Notes: generated from the sequence alone by a model not told the origin. A stretch of DNA of 51,979 bases from Segatella copri (GCF_019127135.1 NZ_JAHOEA010000029.1:1-51979), one strand, 5' to 3'; shown: positions 18,027 to 28,303, numbered from the stretch's first letter. Program-made: numbers and translations.

Positions 18027-19589
18027 TTACCATCCCGTATTCTGCTGGATATTAGGATTCAATTCTCTTTCCTTCAAAGGAATAGGAAGCAACATGTGCT
18101 TGTCTTGGAATCCGAAAGTAGAATTGGAGAAATCCCAACTTACGCCCTTGGAAGAGTAGTTAGGAATTTCCTTACCCTGTGAACCCAGGGCTTTCTTGGC
18201 ATCACCCCAACGTACCAAGTCCTGGAATCGGGTACTTTCCAGACAGAGTTCCAAGCGCTTCTCTGTCTTGATGTCGTCCAAGGTAACGCTAGTCAATGGA
18301 GTTTCCTTGGCACGTTCACGAATCATATTGATGTCTTCCAGCGCTACGTCTGTGTTGCCAGCCTCCAGGTTTGCCTCGGCAGCCAGGAGGAGTACTTCGG
18401 CATAACGCATAATCTTTCGGTCGGTATATTGAAATCCCTGGAAGTAGGAGGCATCCATGATGTTGTCACTCTTCAATACGCGGTTCTTGAAGAAGAGGTA
18501 GCCTTCACATCCATAGATGTTCTGACCAGGATTCAACTTCACACCGTATGCTGTCATCTGATCACTGTTGAGCAGGGTCTTCTGCAAACGATATCCATTC
18601 TTACCCTCTGCTTTTACAAATGCATCATAGAGAGACTTGCGAGGATTCAAGAAGCCGTAGGTTCCCTGAGCCACTTCGTCGGCAGCCTTGCCTTTGAGCG
18701 TCATATTGCCAGTACGCCATCCTTGCATCAGGAAGGTCATGTCCATCTGGGACCAAGTCTGCTCCTGGTCGTTACGCCACTGCAATTCGAGCATAGACTC
18801 ACAGTTGTTGTTGTTGACGGCATGAAACTGCATGTCATAGTCGCCACGGAAGAGGTCGTACTTTTTGGAATCCACCACCTCATTGAGTACGGATGCAGCC
18901 TCCTGATACTTCTTCTGGAAGAGATAAGCCTTGCCCAAATAAGCCTTTGCCACTTCCTGGGTAACACGCATACCCGTCTCCTGATCGTCCTTGTTCTTCT
19001 TGGAAGGCAAGGCATTCATGCCGATAGCCTCTTTCAAGTCTGCCTCCACAACAGCCCAAAGTGCCTCTGGAGTACTGTTTGGCCGACGGTACTCATCTGT
19101 AGCCAAGAGATGATCTACCAATGGAGCTGTACCCCAAAGGGTAACCAGCTCGAAGTTAGCCCAAGCACGGAAGAAATAAGCCTCGGCTATGGCACGCTTC
19201 TTGACTTCCGTATCATTAGCCACCTTCTCTATGACGAGGTTTGACTGATAGATGACACCATAGAGACCCGAGAACAGGCCCTCGATATTGCCGTTGCTAG
19301 AATCGAAGGTATATTCATTCAACTGCTCGTATGAGTTGTTGTCGCCACGACTACCACCGCCACACCAAGCATCATCCGAAAGCATATTCTTGGTAAAGAA
19401 CCAAGTAAAATACAATCCCTTCACACGGCTATACATGGCAGCCACCGCCTGCTCGGTCTGCTCATTGGTCTTGTAGAAATCATCCTGACCACCCATATTG
19501 CCATGCTTTGCTATATCGAGTCTGTCTTCACAACCGGCAAATAACACTGCCACAACGAGAAGCAGACTATATATGATATTCTTTTTCAT
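18027..19589 (-). CDS. SusD-like outer-membrane glycan-binding lipoprotein
   Basis: This 520-residue RagB/SusD-family protein has lipobox FAGC with Cys20, followed by EDRLD. The N-terminal TPR-like helices (NEQTEQAVAAMYSRVKG, IYQSNLVIEKV, AEAYFFRAWANFELV) and the C-terminal motif (MRYAEVLLLAAEANLEAGN, LCLESTRFQDLVRWGDA) are typical. It forms the lid on the adjacent SusC transporter and captures the oligosaccharide at the surface. It lies 63 bp downstream of susC in the same operon. The ligand is not predictable from sequence. Confidence 0.95.
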   Translation of the reverse strand: MKKNIIYSLLLVVAVLFAGCEDRLDIAKHGNMGGQDDFYKTNEQTEQAVAAMYSRVKGLYFTWFFTKNMLSDDAWCGGGSRGDNNSYEQLNEYTFDSSNGNIEGLFSGLYGVIYQSNLVIEKVANDTEVKKRAIAEAYFFRAWANFELVTLWGTAPLVDHLLATDEYRRPNSTPEALWAVVEADLKEAIGMNALPSKKNKDDQETGMRVTQEVAKAYLGKAYLFQKKYQEAASVLNEVVDSKKYDLFRGDYDMQFHAVNNNNCESMLELQWRNDQEQTWSQMDMTFLMQGWRTGNMTLKGKAADEVAQGTYGFLNPRKSLYDAFVKAEGKNGYRLQKTLLNSDQMTAYGVKLNPGQNIYGCEGYLFFKNRVLKSDNIMDASYFQGFQYTDRKIMRYAEVLLLAAEANLEAGNTDVALEDINMIRERAKETPLTSVTLDDIKTEKRLELCLESTRFQDLVRWGDAKKALGSQGKEIPNYSSKGVSWDFSNSTFGFQDKHMLLPIPLKERELNPNIQQNTGW

Positions 19590-19652
19590 AATTTCCTAAT
19601 GTTATTATATATATAGAATATGTATAGTGTTAGTTATATGAACCTCCAGACC

Positions 19653-22600
19653 TTAGAACTCCAAGTTGAAGCCCATTACTACCTTCCTTGAGGTTGGATA
19701 ACCGCCTTTGTCGATACCCATACCCACTACACTATTGGTAGAAACCTCAGGGTCGAAGCCTGGGTACTTGGTGATGGTGAAGAAGTCATCGAGAGACATA
19801 TAGAGGCGCAAGTTACTGATTGCCACCTTCTTGAGAAGAGTCTTCGGTAAAGTGTAGCCCAACTGAATCTGCTTAATCTTGAAATAAGATCCATCATACA
19901 CCATTGCACTGGATGTAGCATACTTGTCCATATTGTTGGCACCAGCACGTGGCTTGCTACCATTAGGGTTACCCTCCGTCCAACGGTCGTCATAGAAGAG
20001 TTCCTTCATCTTGTTGACCATAGGGAAGTCGGTACGGTTGATACAGTTGAATATCTTGTTGCCTGATGCACCAGAACCAAATACTGCAAAGTCGAAGCCT
20101 TTGTAAGCTGCGGTCAAGGTGATACCATAGGTGAAGTCTGGAATGGCACTGCCCAAGTCCATCTTGTCATCATCGGTCAGATCACCACTATCGTTCAGGT
20201 CGGCAAAAGTTGGATCGCCCGTCTTTGGGTCTATACCTGTAAACTGATAGCCGCGGAAGTAATACACAGGATAGCCCTTCTCGAAGTATGTGAGAGGCAC
20301 ATTCATAAAGGTAGTACCCTGCAAACGAGTCAAGGATGGGTCGAGATAAGTAACCTCGTTCTTCAAGGTAGCGAGGTTGCCACGTACACTGTAGCTGAAA
20401 TCACCGATGTTGTCTCTCCAACCGAGTTCAAACTCGAATCCCTTGTTGCTTACGTTACCAGCATTGATAGGAGATGTAGTGCCGCCGATAACCAAAGATG
20501 GAGTGGTACCACCCACGAGCAAGTCCTTGGTCTTCTTCACGAAATAGTCCATGCTGAAGTTCATTCTGCCAGCAAAGAGGAGCGCATCAATACCCAAGTC
20601 GGTCTGCTCTGATGTTTCCCACTTCAGTTTATCGTTACCCATACTAGATGGACTAACAGACGTTGTATAATTATTACCAGGAACTAACGGATAAAAGCTA
20701 CCCTGCGCCATATCGGTGCTGTAGGCATAGCCACCCAAGGAAGCCAAGCTACCATTCTGGCCCCAGCTGGCACGCAATTTCAAACTAGCCACAACATCTC
20801 TTAAAGGCTCGAAGAACTTTTCCTCAGAAATGGTCCAACCTCCAGACACAGCTGGGAAATATCCCCAACGATTGGTAGCTGGAAGCTTAGATAAGTCGGC
20901 AGCATCTGCACGGAGGGAAGCCTGCAGATAATAACGGTTCTTATAATCGTAACTCAAACGACCAAAGTAAGAATACTTGGCTGAGCGAGTTTTCTCACCA
21001 CCTACAGACTTGGTAGCAGAGGCAGAAGCATAGTTGAGGAAGAAGAACAACGGATTATTTTTCTTGACTGCGTCCTCTTTGTTTGCTGTCAACGAACCAT
21101 TTACATAATCGTAGGTAGATTCCTGGAAAGACATACCAACCATGGCATTCACGGTATGGTCACCAAACTTCTTCATATAGTTGGCAAAGTTCTCCCATTG
21201 ATAATAGATAGAGGTAGAAGAAGATGCACTCTGATCTACATAATCACGGCTTTGCGTTTGATTTCCATAGAAAGGAAGTGAAGTGGAAGAACTGCGAGTA
21301 CCCGACAAACGGTAACCAAAGCGAGAAGTAAGCACAAGATCCTTGATAGGTTTGAAATCTGCATAAATGGAACCATTCACATTGAATCCACTGTTGCGAG
21401 ATATGCCATTGTCACGCATCACGAATGGGTTGAACTGCTCACCAGTATAGAAAGCAGACACACCATAGTAGTTACCAGCCGCATTGGTCAAGAGATGCTT
21501 TCCGCTTGCCAAGGCATTAGCAACATGAGTAGGCAAGTTTCCACCCTCGTATGCAACAGGGGTCAATGGATCCATAGAAAGCACAGCTGCCATCATAGAA
21601 CCATACTCATTGTTCTCAGAAACAGAGCGAGCATTATATTTTTCAATCTGATTGGTTGTACCCACCTTCAACCATGGCTTGATCTGATATTCAGCATTGA
21701 TGGTAGCGGTGAGACGACGATAGAGGTCATTATTACCTCTTACCATACCATCATTGTCAAGATAAGTAAGCGAAAGATAGTAGTTGCCATTTTGGTTACC
21801 ACCCGTAAAGCCCAGGTTGTGCTTCTGCATCTTACCCTTGCCATAGATGGCATCTACCCAGGAGGTATTGGTAGTTCCATCCCAATTTTTCAAGAGATAA
21901 TCCTCGGTAAAGGTCTTACCTTCTTTCATATATTGGATATATTCTTCGGCATTGAGCAACTTAGGCTTTTTAGCAAGCGATTCGATGGCATATTGGAAAT
22001 CATATGTTATCTTTCCACTACCCACAGTACCCTTCTTCGTAGTAATGAGAACTACGCCATTACCAGCCTCTGCACCATATATGGCAGCAGAAGCGGCATC
22101 CTTCAATACTTCCATAGATGCTATGTCATTAGGATCGATACCACTAATATCGCCTAGGCGCACACCATCTACTACATAGAGAGGATCGGAAGAACCATTG
22201 GAAGAGAAACCACGGATACGAACGGTTGGTGATGAACCCGGACTAGCAGAAGAAGAGACAATCTGTACACCTGCGGTCTTACCCTGAAGAGCAGACTTGG
22301 CATTGGTGATGGTACGATTTTCCATATCTTCTTTCTTCACCTGAGAGATGGCACCTGTTACAGAACTCTTCTTCTGAACACCATAGCCTACAACCACCAC
22401 ATCGTCGAGTACCTTGTTGTCTTCATTTAATGTAATCTTGAGTCTGGAAGAGTTGGCTAAGACCTCTTTATTCTTATAGCCAAGATAAGAGAAGATAAGG
22501 GTCTTACCTTTTTGCACCTGGATCGTAAAGTTACCATCCATATCAGTTACAGTACCACCCTTGTTGTCTCCCTGCACACGCACGGTAACACCAATCAAAG

Positions 22601-22727
22601 GGTCGGCATTTTGGTCAACTACGAGACCAGCGACTTTCATCAGTTCCTGCGCCAAGGCAGCAGAACCGGAAATCATTAATAAGAACACGAAGGTTAGAAA
22701 CCTTCTGTAATCATTCATTTTTCTCAT
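19653..22727 (-). CDS. SusC-like TonB-dependent outer-membrane transporter
   Basis: This 1024-residue protein has a signal peptide (to about residue 26, ALA), a carboxypeptidase-regulatory-like domain (about 30-110), a TonB box in DDVVVVGYG (near 108-116), a plug domain (about 120-235) and a 22-strand barrel ending in the aromatic residue of GFNLEF. It imports the oligosaccharide bound by SusD. It is the first gene of the six-gene minus-strand PUL operon. ATG 22727 (MRKMNDYRR) is used, and a second ATG three codons on (MNDYRR) is possible. A 13-bp-offset copy of ATGAGAAAAAT just upstream starts a 9-codon out-of-frame ORF that overlaps the start and may be chance. Confidence 0.95.
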   Translation of the reverse strand: MRKMNDYRRFLTFVFLLMISGSAALAQELMKVAGLVVDQNADPLIGVTVRVQGDNKGGTVTDMDGNFTIQVQKGKTLIFSYLGYKNKEVLANSSRLKITLNEDNKVLDDVVVVGYGVQKKSSVTGAISQVKKEDMENRTITNAKSALQGKTAGVQIVSSSASPGSSPTVRIRGFSSNGSSDPLYVVDGVRLGDISGIDPNDIASMEVLKDAASAAIYGAEAGNGVVLITTKKGTVGSGKITYDFQYAIESLAKKPKLLNAEEYIQYMKEGKTFTEDYLLKNWDGTTNTSWVDAIYGKGKMQKHNLGFTGGNQNGNYYLSLTYLDNDGMVRGNNDLYRRLTATINAEYQIKPWLKVGTTNQIEKYNARSVSENNEYGSMMAAVLSMDPLTPVAYEGGNLPTHVANALASGKHLLTNAAGNYYGVSAFYTGEQFNPFVMRDNGISRNSGFNVNGSIYADFKPIKDLVLTSRFGYRLSGTRSSSTSLPFYGNQTQSRDYVDQSASSSTSIYYQWENFANYMKKFGDHTVNAMVGMSFQESTYDYVNGSLTANKEDAVKKNNPLFFFLNYASASATKSVGGEKTRSAKYSYFGRLSYDYKNRYYLQASLRADAADLSKLPATNRWGYFPAVSGGWTISEEKFFEPLRDVVASLKLRASWGQNGSLASLGGYAYSTDMAQGSFYPLVPGNNYTTSVSPSSMGNDKLKWETSEQTDLGIDALLFAGRMNFSMDYFVKKTKDLLVGGTTPSLVIGGTTSPINAGNVSNKGFEFELGWRDNIGDFSYSVRGNLATLKNEVTYLDPSLTRLQGTTFMNVPLTYFEKGYPVYYFRGYQFTGIDPKTGDPTFADLNDSGDLTDDDKMDLGSAIPDFTYGITLTAAYKGFDFAVFGSGASGNKIFNCINRTDFPMVNKMKELFYDDRWTEGNPNGSKPRAGANNMDKYATSSAMVYDGSYFKIKQIQLGYTLPKTLLKKVAISNLRLYMSLDDFFTITKYPGFDPEVSTNSVVGMGIDKGGYPTSRKVVMGFNLEF

Positions 22728-22801
22728 AGATTTTTCTCATTAAGATAATACTTTATTAGTTGAGCTTTTATTCTTGTAAATCTGTTAATTGTTTACGGCT
22801 G

Positions 22802-22809
22802 CAAAGGTA
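22802..22809 (-). promoter_or_regulatory. -7 box of the PUL operon
   Basis: The minus strand reads TACCTTTG, about 75 bp upstream of the susC start. The -33 region is poor, as expected if the divergent sensor/regulator must activate it. Confidence 0.6.
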
Positions 22810-22923
22810 GTACTTTTTATCATACACCTTTTTCTAACTTGTTTTCTTGTGTTACGTTTTTGTTCAAAATGGGGTTTTCTATATGTTCAAAAACTTGCTT
22901 ATTTGTTTAAAAAGCCTTATAAT

Positions 22924-22956
22924 CCTTGTATATATCAAGGTTTTATAGTACTTTTG
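22924..22956 (+). promoter_or_regulatory. Promoter of the hybrid sensor gene with overlapping dyad
   Basis: TTG at 22926-22928 and TACTTTTG at 22949-22956 (20-bp spacer) form a promoter that predicts a short leader of about 18 nt before ATG 22981. An inverted repeat CCTTG-N7-CAAGG (22924-22940) covers the -33 box and could be an operator. The operator role is inferred only from position. Confidence 0.55.
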
Positions 22957-22980
22957 CAATCATTATCAAAACCATCGATT

Positions 22981-25900
22981 ATGAAACGAACAAAGATATT
23001 TTATAACGCACTCATTCTCTTGGCAACCCTTCTTCTTACTGCTTGCCAGGAACAAAAAGACATCCCCGTAGTCTCTTCACCCGAGAAGAACCTCGTCCTG
23101 TCTGATCATATCTCCAACCAAAAGGTGATGAGCATCTGCGAAGACAAATACGGTCAAATCTGGATAGGTACCTTCCGTGGTCTCAACAAGTATGATGGCA
23201 ACCAGTATCACCAATACTACTGCGTGGACGATTCACTGGGATTGCCCGACAACCATATTACCCACATTTATCGTGACTCCCACAACCGACTCTGGGTAGC
23301 CACCGTCAACGGCGTATGCCTATACCAGGCCAATGGCAATTTCAACCGAGTAAGTATCAATGGTACTAACAAGAACATCGAAAAAATCCTAGAAGACAAG
23401 GAGGGAAGAATCTTCTTCCTCACGATGACAGACATATATCAATATGACGAAAATACCAACACAGCCATCATCAAGCTCTCCAAGATGCTAGAGAAGAACT
23501 GCTATCATATCTCTTGCCATATAGACCGAAAAGATGTGATGTGGATTGTTACCTCTTACTCTGTCAAGGGGTATCGCACCCGAGACCTCAAACTTATCGC
23601 CAAAAGCCCTGTACAGAGTAATCCCATCACCTCTTTTCTCCTCGATGGGCATCAGCTCTACCTCTCTGGCTATAATGGAATGCAGCTCTTTGATACGGAC
23701 ACCCGGAAATGGCAACATCTCCCTGTAGCCTTGCAAGGCATGCAAATCCCCAACGACATGGTCAACTGCATCCATCCCTATGGCGCAAAAGGCAATCTTC
23801 TGTTCAGCACCACCAAGCACGGATTACTCTATTTCAATGCCCAAGAGGGAACCATCCTGCCACAAAGCGACAAGAATTTCCCATTCGAAGTGCCTGATAT
23901 GCAAGTCAACAAGATGTTAACCGACTCCAAGGGCAACCTTTGGCTCGGGTCTGAAGACGATGGCGTAAAAACCATCTACAGATACAAGGATATGTTTAAC
24001 AGCATGCCTGCCCTTCAACGTGCCATCGGCAAACAGCCCGTACTCTCAGTAGCCGCCGACAGGAATCACCACCTTTGGATTTCTACCAAGAAGAACGGAC
24101 TCTATATGTATGACTTGCAAACCCAGCAACTCAAGGACATACCGATGGATTCCTACAGCAACGGCAACAAGAAGAATGCCATCATCAACATCTTTGTGGA
24201 TAGCAGCAATCATCTATGGCTAGCCAATGGCGACCATGTGGCAAAGTACCAATACGATGGCAACAATCTCAACAAGGTAGCCTCCTACCCTTGCTTCATG
24301 CCTATAGACATCTGCCAAGATGCAAAGGGTAACATCTGGGTATCCACGGCATCCGTCAACATCTACTGCATTTCAGCACAAAGTGGAGAGATGACCAAAA
24401 AACAACTCTTCCCTACCACTTTGTGCTTCATTCCCTGCATCATGCACTTGCAGAATGGCAACATGCTCATATCTGCCTTCTACAAACCCATCCTCGAAAT
24501 GAATGGAGACAACTTCGACATCCAAGAGTTTAAAGTGAATCCGGATGACTGGAAGAAGTGCATCAAGCGAAGTGTGTATATCCCAACCAAGAACTATCAA
24601 GACCGCAAGGGCAACATCTGGTTGGGTACAGTTACCAACGGACTCTTGAAGTATGACGCAAAGAGCCACAAGCTGACCACCATAGCAGGAATCTCCTGCT
24701 CCGACATTTCAAGCATCGAGGAAGATCGAGATGGAAACATTTGGGTCAGTACGCTGTATGGACTCAACAAGATAGATGGAAAAACAGAAAAGGTAACCAC
24801 CTACAACGAGGCTGACGGTGTGAAAGGTTTCCAATTCTACGATAGGGCATCGTGCAAGCTATCAGATGGAACACTCATCTTCGGCGGCACCCAAGGACTC
24901 ACCATCTTCAATCCACAAAACGTAAACACGAACCAACAGATAAGTCTGCTTTTCGAAACACTCAAGGTACATAATGAGATTATGCTTCCTGACAAGAATG
25001 GATGTATCGAGGAGAGTATGGAAGAATCACCCCATATCCACCTAAGCTACAAACAAAACAGCTTCAGCATTGCCTTTTCTGCCATCGACTACAGCGACTA
25101 CAAGCACATCCACTACTTCTACCAAATGGCTGGATTCGATAATACATGGATTGATGCAGGCAATAACAACGAGGCGTACTACTCTAATCTGCCTGCTGGC
25201 AACTATACCTTCAAGGTCAAGATGGTAGGCAACAACTCCAACAATACCATCGCCGAAAAAAGCATACTGGTAAGCATCGCCCCTGAGCCTTGGAACTCTT
25301 GGTGGGCCTGGTGCCTATACCTTATTATAATGGGGTGCGTCGGCTTCGTGATCTATCGGCAGAAGATGCGCATCAGCATCGAGAAGAACATGGTTCAAAA
25401 GGCTAAGGATGAGAAGGAGCAAGAACAGCGCATCAACAAGATGAACATGAGTTTCTTCGCTAACATCTCGCATGAGTTCCGGACACCACTCACCATGATT
25501 TCGGGACCTGTGGAACAACTCTGCGAAAGTGAAAGCATCAACAAGCACGACAAGTTGCTATTGAACATCATCAACCGAAGCGTAGATAGAATGCTGAGAC
25601 TCGTCAACCAGTTGCTCGACTTCAACAAGTTGGAGAACGACACGCTCCGCTTGCACGTCAAGCAAACCGACATTATCACCGAGATGAAACGCATCATGGA
25701 CCTCTTCATCGTGAATACCGAGGAGAAAGGTATCACCTTGAACTGTCACGGACTAGAAGGTTCCTACCTGATGCTTCTGGACTCCGACAAACTGGAAAAG
25801 ATTATCAACAACCTGATGTCCAACGCCATGAAGTTTACCCCTCGTGGCGGTAAGATAGATGTATCTTTCGACACCGGTACCACTAACAAGGGAGAACAGA

Positions 25901-27012
25901 TTATCACCATCACGGTGGCTGATACAGGCAAGGGAATCCCACAGAATGAGGTGGAGAATATCTTCAAGCGATATTATCAGTTGAACAACCAGTCCACAGG
26001 CACCATCAACTGGGGTACTGGCATCGGACTCTACTATGCCCGCAGCCTAGCCGTCCTTCACCATGGCGATTTAAAGGCGGGCAATCGCAAGGACTGCCAG
26101 GGAGCCATCTTCACCGTTACCCTGCCTACCGATGAGAGCCTCTATGCCGCCAACGAGAAAGCCCTTTTGGAGCAAGACCAGAAGATGGCTTTTCCGCTGC
26201 ACGACAGTCAGAAAGTGGCAGACAAGGTAAGTCAAGATAACAGTACAGACAACCGTCCGAAAATACTCATCGTAGATGACGACACCGAAGTGGTGCATTA
26301 TCTTCGTACCCTCCTGGCATCATCCTATCGCATCATCTATCGTTTCGATGCCGAGAGTGCCTTGAAGGCGACAAGGGAGGAAGAACCTAGCCTCATCCTC
26401 AGCGATGTGGTGATGCCGGGAATGAGCGGCTATGATCTCTGCAAGGAAATCAAGCAAGACATCCAACTCTGCCATATCCCAGTCATCTTGGTAACGGCAA
26501 AGACCACCACCGAAAACCAAGTGGAGGGTCTGAACAGTGGAGCAGATGCCTACGTTACCAAACCATTCACCCCCAAGGTTCTCCTGGCAATGATCAACTC
26601 GCAACTCACCAACCGTGAGAAGACCAAGACCATCCTAACCAACGCCACGGAGACCGACAAGAACGTGGAAGAAGTGCTGTCGCCACAAGACAAACTCTTC
26701 ATGGACGAACTCTATCATATGATGGAGCAGGAACTAGCCAACTCGGAATTGGATGTCAACAAGGTAACGAAACTGATGAACATCTCCCGTACAAAGCTCT
26801 ACTACAAGGTCAAGGGACTCACAGGAGAGAATCCAAGCGTCTTCTTCAAGACCTATAAGCTCAATCGTGCCGCCACCCTCATCGTGGAAGGCAAGTACAA
26901 CATCTCGGAGATTGCCTACATGACGGGATTCAACACCCTCTCCCACTTCTCAACCAGCTTCAAGAAGCAATTTGGATGTACACCGAGCGAATATAGTAAG
27001 AAAACTTATTAA
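22981..27012 (+). CDS. Hybrid two-component system sensor/regulator of the PUL (HTCS)
   Basis: This 1343-residue protein is read from ATG 22981. The open frame extends upstream to 22789, but that part lies in the promoter region and encodes no family sequence, whereas MKRTKIFYNALILLATLLLTAC is a normal export signal. The order is two-component beta-propeller repeats (about 40-710), Y_Y_Y domain (about 715-765), one membrane helix (about 773-795), HisKA with His831 (ANISHEFRTPL), HATPase, receiver with Asp1142 (LSDVVMPGMSG) and AraC-type helix-turn-helix (about 1243-1343). It senses an oligosaccharide in the periplasm and activates the divergent susCD operon. The export signal resembles a lipobox (Cys22), which is unusual for a sensor that also has a transmembrane helix. 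Confidence 0.95.
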   Translation: MKRTKIFYNALILLATLLLTACQEQKDIPVVSSPEKNLVLSDHISNQKVMSICEDKYGQIWIGTFRGLNKYDGNQYHQYYCVDDSLGLPDNHITHIYRDSHNRLWVATVNGVCLYQANGNFNRVSINGTNKNIEKILEDKEGRIFFLTMTDIYQYDENTNTAIIKLSKMLEKNCYHISCHIDRKDVMWIVTSYSVKGYRTRDLKLIAKSPVQSNPITSFLLDGHQLYLSGYNGMQLFDTDTRKWQHLPVALQGMQIPNDMVNCIHPYGAKGNLLFSTTKHGLLYFNAQEGTILPQSDKNFPFEVPDMQVNKMLTDSKGNLWLGSEDDGVKTIYRYKDMFNSMPALQRAIGKQPVLSVAADRNHHLWISTKKNGLYMYDLQTQQLKDIPMDSYSNGNKKNAIINIFVDSSNHLWLANGDHVAKYQYDGNNLNKVASYPCFMPIDICQDAKGNIWVSTASVNIYCISAQSGEMTKKQLFPTTLCFIPCIMHLQNGNMLISAFYKPILEMNGDNFDIQEFKVNPDDWKKCIKRSVYIPTKNYQDRKGNIWLGTVTNGLLKYDAKSHKLTTIAGISCSDISSIEEDRDGNIWVSTLYGLNKIDGKTEKVTTYNEADGVKGFQFYDRASCKLSDGTLIFGGTQGLTIFNPQNVNTNQQISLLFETLKVHNEIMLPDKNGCIEESMEESPHIHLSYKQNSFSIAFSAIDYSDYKHIHYFYQMAGFDNTWIDAGNNNEAYYSNLPAGNYTFKVKMVGNNSNNTIAEKSILVSIAPEPWNSWWAWCLYLIIMGCVGFVIYRQKMRISIEKNMVQKAKDEKEQEQRINKMNMSFFANISHEFRTPLTMISGPVEQLCESESINKHDKLLLNIINRSVDRMLRLVNQLLDFNKLENDTLRLHVKQTDIITEMKRIMDLFIVNTEEKGITLNCHGLEGSYLMLLDSDKLEKIINNLMSNAMKFTPRGGKIDVSFDTGTTNKGEQIITITVADTGKGIPQNEVENIFKRYYQLNNQSTGTINWGTGIGLYYARSLAVLHHGDLKAGNRKDCQGAIFTVTLPTDESLYAANEKALLEQDQKMAFPLHDSQKVADKVSQDNSTDNRPKILIVDDDTEVVHYLRTLLASSYRIIYRFDAESALKATREEEPSLILSDVVMPGMSGYDLCKEIKQDIQLCHIPVILVTAKTTTENQVEGLNSGADAYVTKPFTPKVLLAMINSQLTNREKTKTILTNATETDKNVEEVLSPQDKLFMDELYHMMEQELANSELDVNKVTKLMNISRTKLYYKVKGLTGENPSVFFKTYKLNRAATLIVEGKYNISEIAYMTGFNTLSHFSTSFKKQFGCTPSEYSKKTY

Positions 27013-27051
27013 ATTTTGATGCGAAATAGACCTATTATGGGAAAAATTGTT

Positions 27052-27059
27052 TATCTTTG
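27052..27059 (+). promoter_or_regulatory. -7 box of ridA
   Basis: TATCTTTG lies 39 bp upstream of the ATG. No clear -33 element is present. Confidence 0.5.
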
Positions 27060-27098
27060 CATCTAGATTGATTTAATAATAGAAAAAGAAAATAAATT

Positions 27099-27473
27099 AT
27101 GAACGCAATTCACACAGACAATGCGCCTGCAGCTATCGGTCCATATAGCCAGGCTATCGAAGTAAATGGTTTTGTTTTTGCATCTGGTCAGATTCCTATC
27201 GACCCTGCAACAGGCAATTTCGTAGAAGGCGGCATCAAGGAGCAGACTCGCCAGAGCCTCACCAACGCCCAGAACATCCTGAAGGCAGCAGGTACTGACC
27301 TTTCTCATGTGGTTAAGACTACAGTTTATCTGAACAGCATGGACGATTTCGCTGCCATGAACGAGGTATATGCCGAGTTCTTCAGCCAGCCATATCCAGC
27401 CCGTTCTGCCGTAGCTGTAGAGAAGTTGCCAAAGGGCGCCCTCGTAGAGGTTGAGGTTTTGGCAGCCAAGTAA
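27099..27473 (+). CDS. ridA: RidA family enamine/imine deaminase
   Basis: This 124-residue cytosolic protein has the full-length YjgF/YER057c/UK114 fold. N-terminal APAAIGPYSQAI, FASGQIPIDPATG and YPARSAVAVEKLPKGALVEVE are family signatures, and Arg102 in PARSAV is the conserved substrate-binding arginine. It hydrolyses 2-aminoacrylate and related enamines made by PLP enzymes such as the threonine ammonia-lyase at 10.1 kb. The two genes are not linked in an operon. The ABC ATPase gene follows after 53 bp on the same strand. Confidence 0.95.
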   Translation: MNAIHTDNAPAAIGPYSQAIEVNGFVFASGQIPIDPATGNFVEGGIKEQTRQSLTNAQNILKAAGTDLSHVVKTTVYLNSMDDFAAMNEVYAEFFSQPYPARSAVAVEKLPKGALVEVEVLAAK

Positions 27474-27526
27474 TTCTTCCTCTTTTCTATCAGGAAGTAA
27501 AGTTTCAAGGTGAAAACATTCTTTAG

Positions 27527-28303
27527 ATGGTATCAAGCATTACATTAAAGAATCTGATTATAGGCTATCGTTCGAAGCATCAGCTCCGGGCGATAGCCTC
27601 ACCTGTTCATGCCTCGCTCCAAGCCGGTGAACTGACCTGTCTCATCGGAGCCAACGGAGTGGGCAAATCTACCTTACTCAGAACTTTAGCCGGATTTCAG
27701 CCAGCGCTTGATGGCGAAATTCTGATTCAGGACAAATCTCTTTCCGATTTCTCAGCCCAGGAACTCGCCAGAGAAATCAGCATCGTTCTCACATCGAAGA
27801 CAGACCATGCCCAACTCTCTGCTGAAGAGATTGTAGGCATAGGCCGTTCTCCCTATACCGGTTTCTGGGGCACATTATCTGCTGCCGACAAGCAGATTGT
27901 TGCTTCTGCTCTTCAGGAAACGGGCATTCAGCATCTTGCCCAGAGAAACATCAGCGAACTGAGCGATGGTGAGCGTCAGAAGGTAATGATAGCCAAAGCC
28001 TTGGCGCAGCAAACCCGCATCATCATCCTGGACGAGCCTACCGCCTTTCTCGATTTCCCCAGCAAGATAGAAACCCTACAGATGCTCCGTCGCCTGGCGC
28101 ACGAACAAAATAAGTCCATATTACTGTCAACCCATGATGTAGAGTTGGCGCTCCAGCTCTCCGACCGTCTCTGGCTGATGGAAGAAAGCCGTTTCTCTAT
28201 CGGCACTCCTAAAGAGTTGGCTGCCGATGGTTCCTTGTCCAGATTCATCAATCGTGACGGCATCCGATTCAACAAAGATTCCCTCCGCATCGAAATCAAA
28301 TGA
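27527..28303 (+). CDS. FecE/BtuD-type ABC transporter ATP-binding protein (orphan)
   Basis: This 258-residue ATPase has Walker A GANGVGKST (41-49), signature LSDGE (145-149) and Walker B RIIILDEP (164-171). GIGRSPYTGFWG is typical of the iron-siderophore/heme/cobalamin importer subfamily. It would energise uptake of a metal complex across the inner membrane. No permease or binding-protein gene is adjacent: ridA lies upstream and a degenerate non-coding region downstream. It must either pair with permeases encoded elsewhere or be the survivor of a broken operon. It may be co-transcribed with ridA. Confidence 0.88.
   Translation: MVSSITLKNLIIGYRSKHQLRAIASPVHASLQAGELTCLIGANGVGKSTLLRTLAGFQPALDGEILIQDKSLSDFSAQELAREISIVLTSKTDHAQLSAEEIVGIGRSPYTGFWGTLSAADKQIVASALQETGIQHLAQRNISELSDGERQKVMIAKALAQQTRIIILDEPTAFLDFPSKIETLQMLRRLAHEQNKSILLSTHDVELALQLSDRLWLMEESRFSIGTPKELAADGSLSRFINRDGIRFNKDSLRIEIK

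Noticed and set aside
22711..22740. Nine-residue leader ORF overlapping the susC start
   Set aside because: It arises from a short duplicated ATGAGAAAAAT, and nothing shows that it is translated. Translational coupling remains possible but unsupported.
22789..22980. Upstream extension of the HTCS reading frame
   Set aside because: It overlaps both divergent promoters and encodes no family sequence. ATG 22981 starts a proper export signal.
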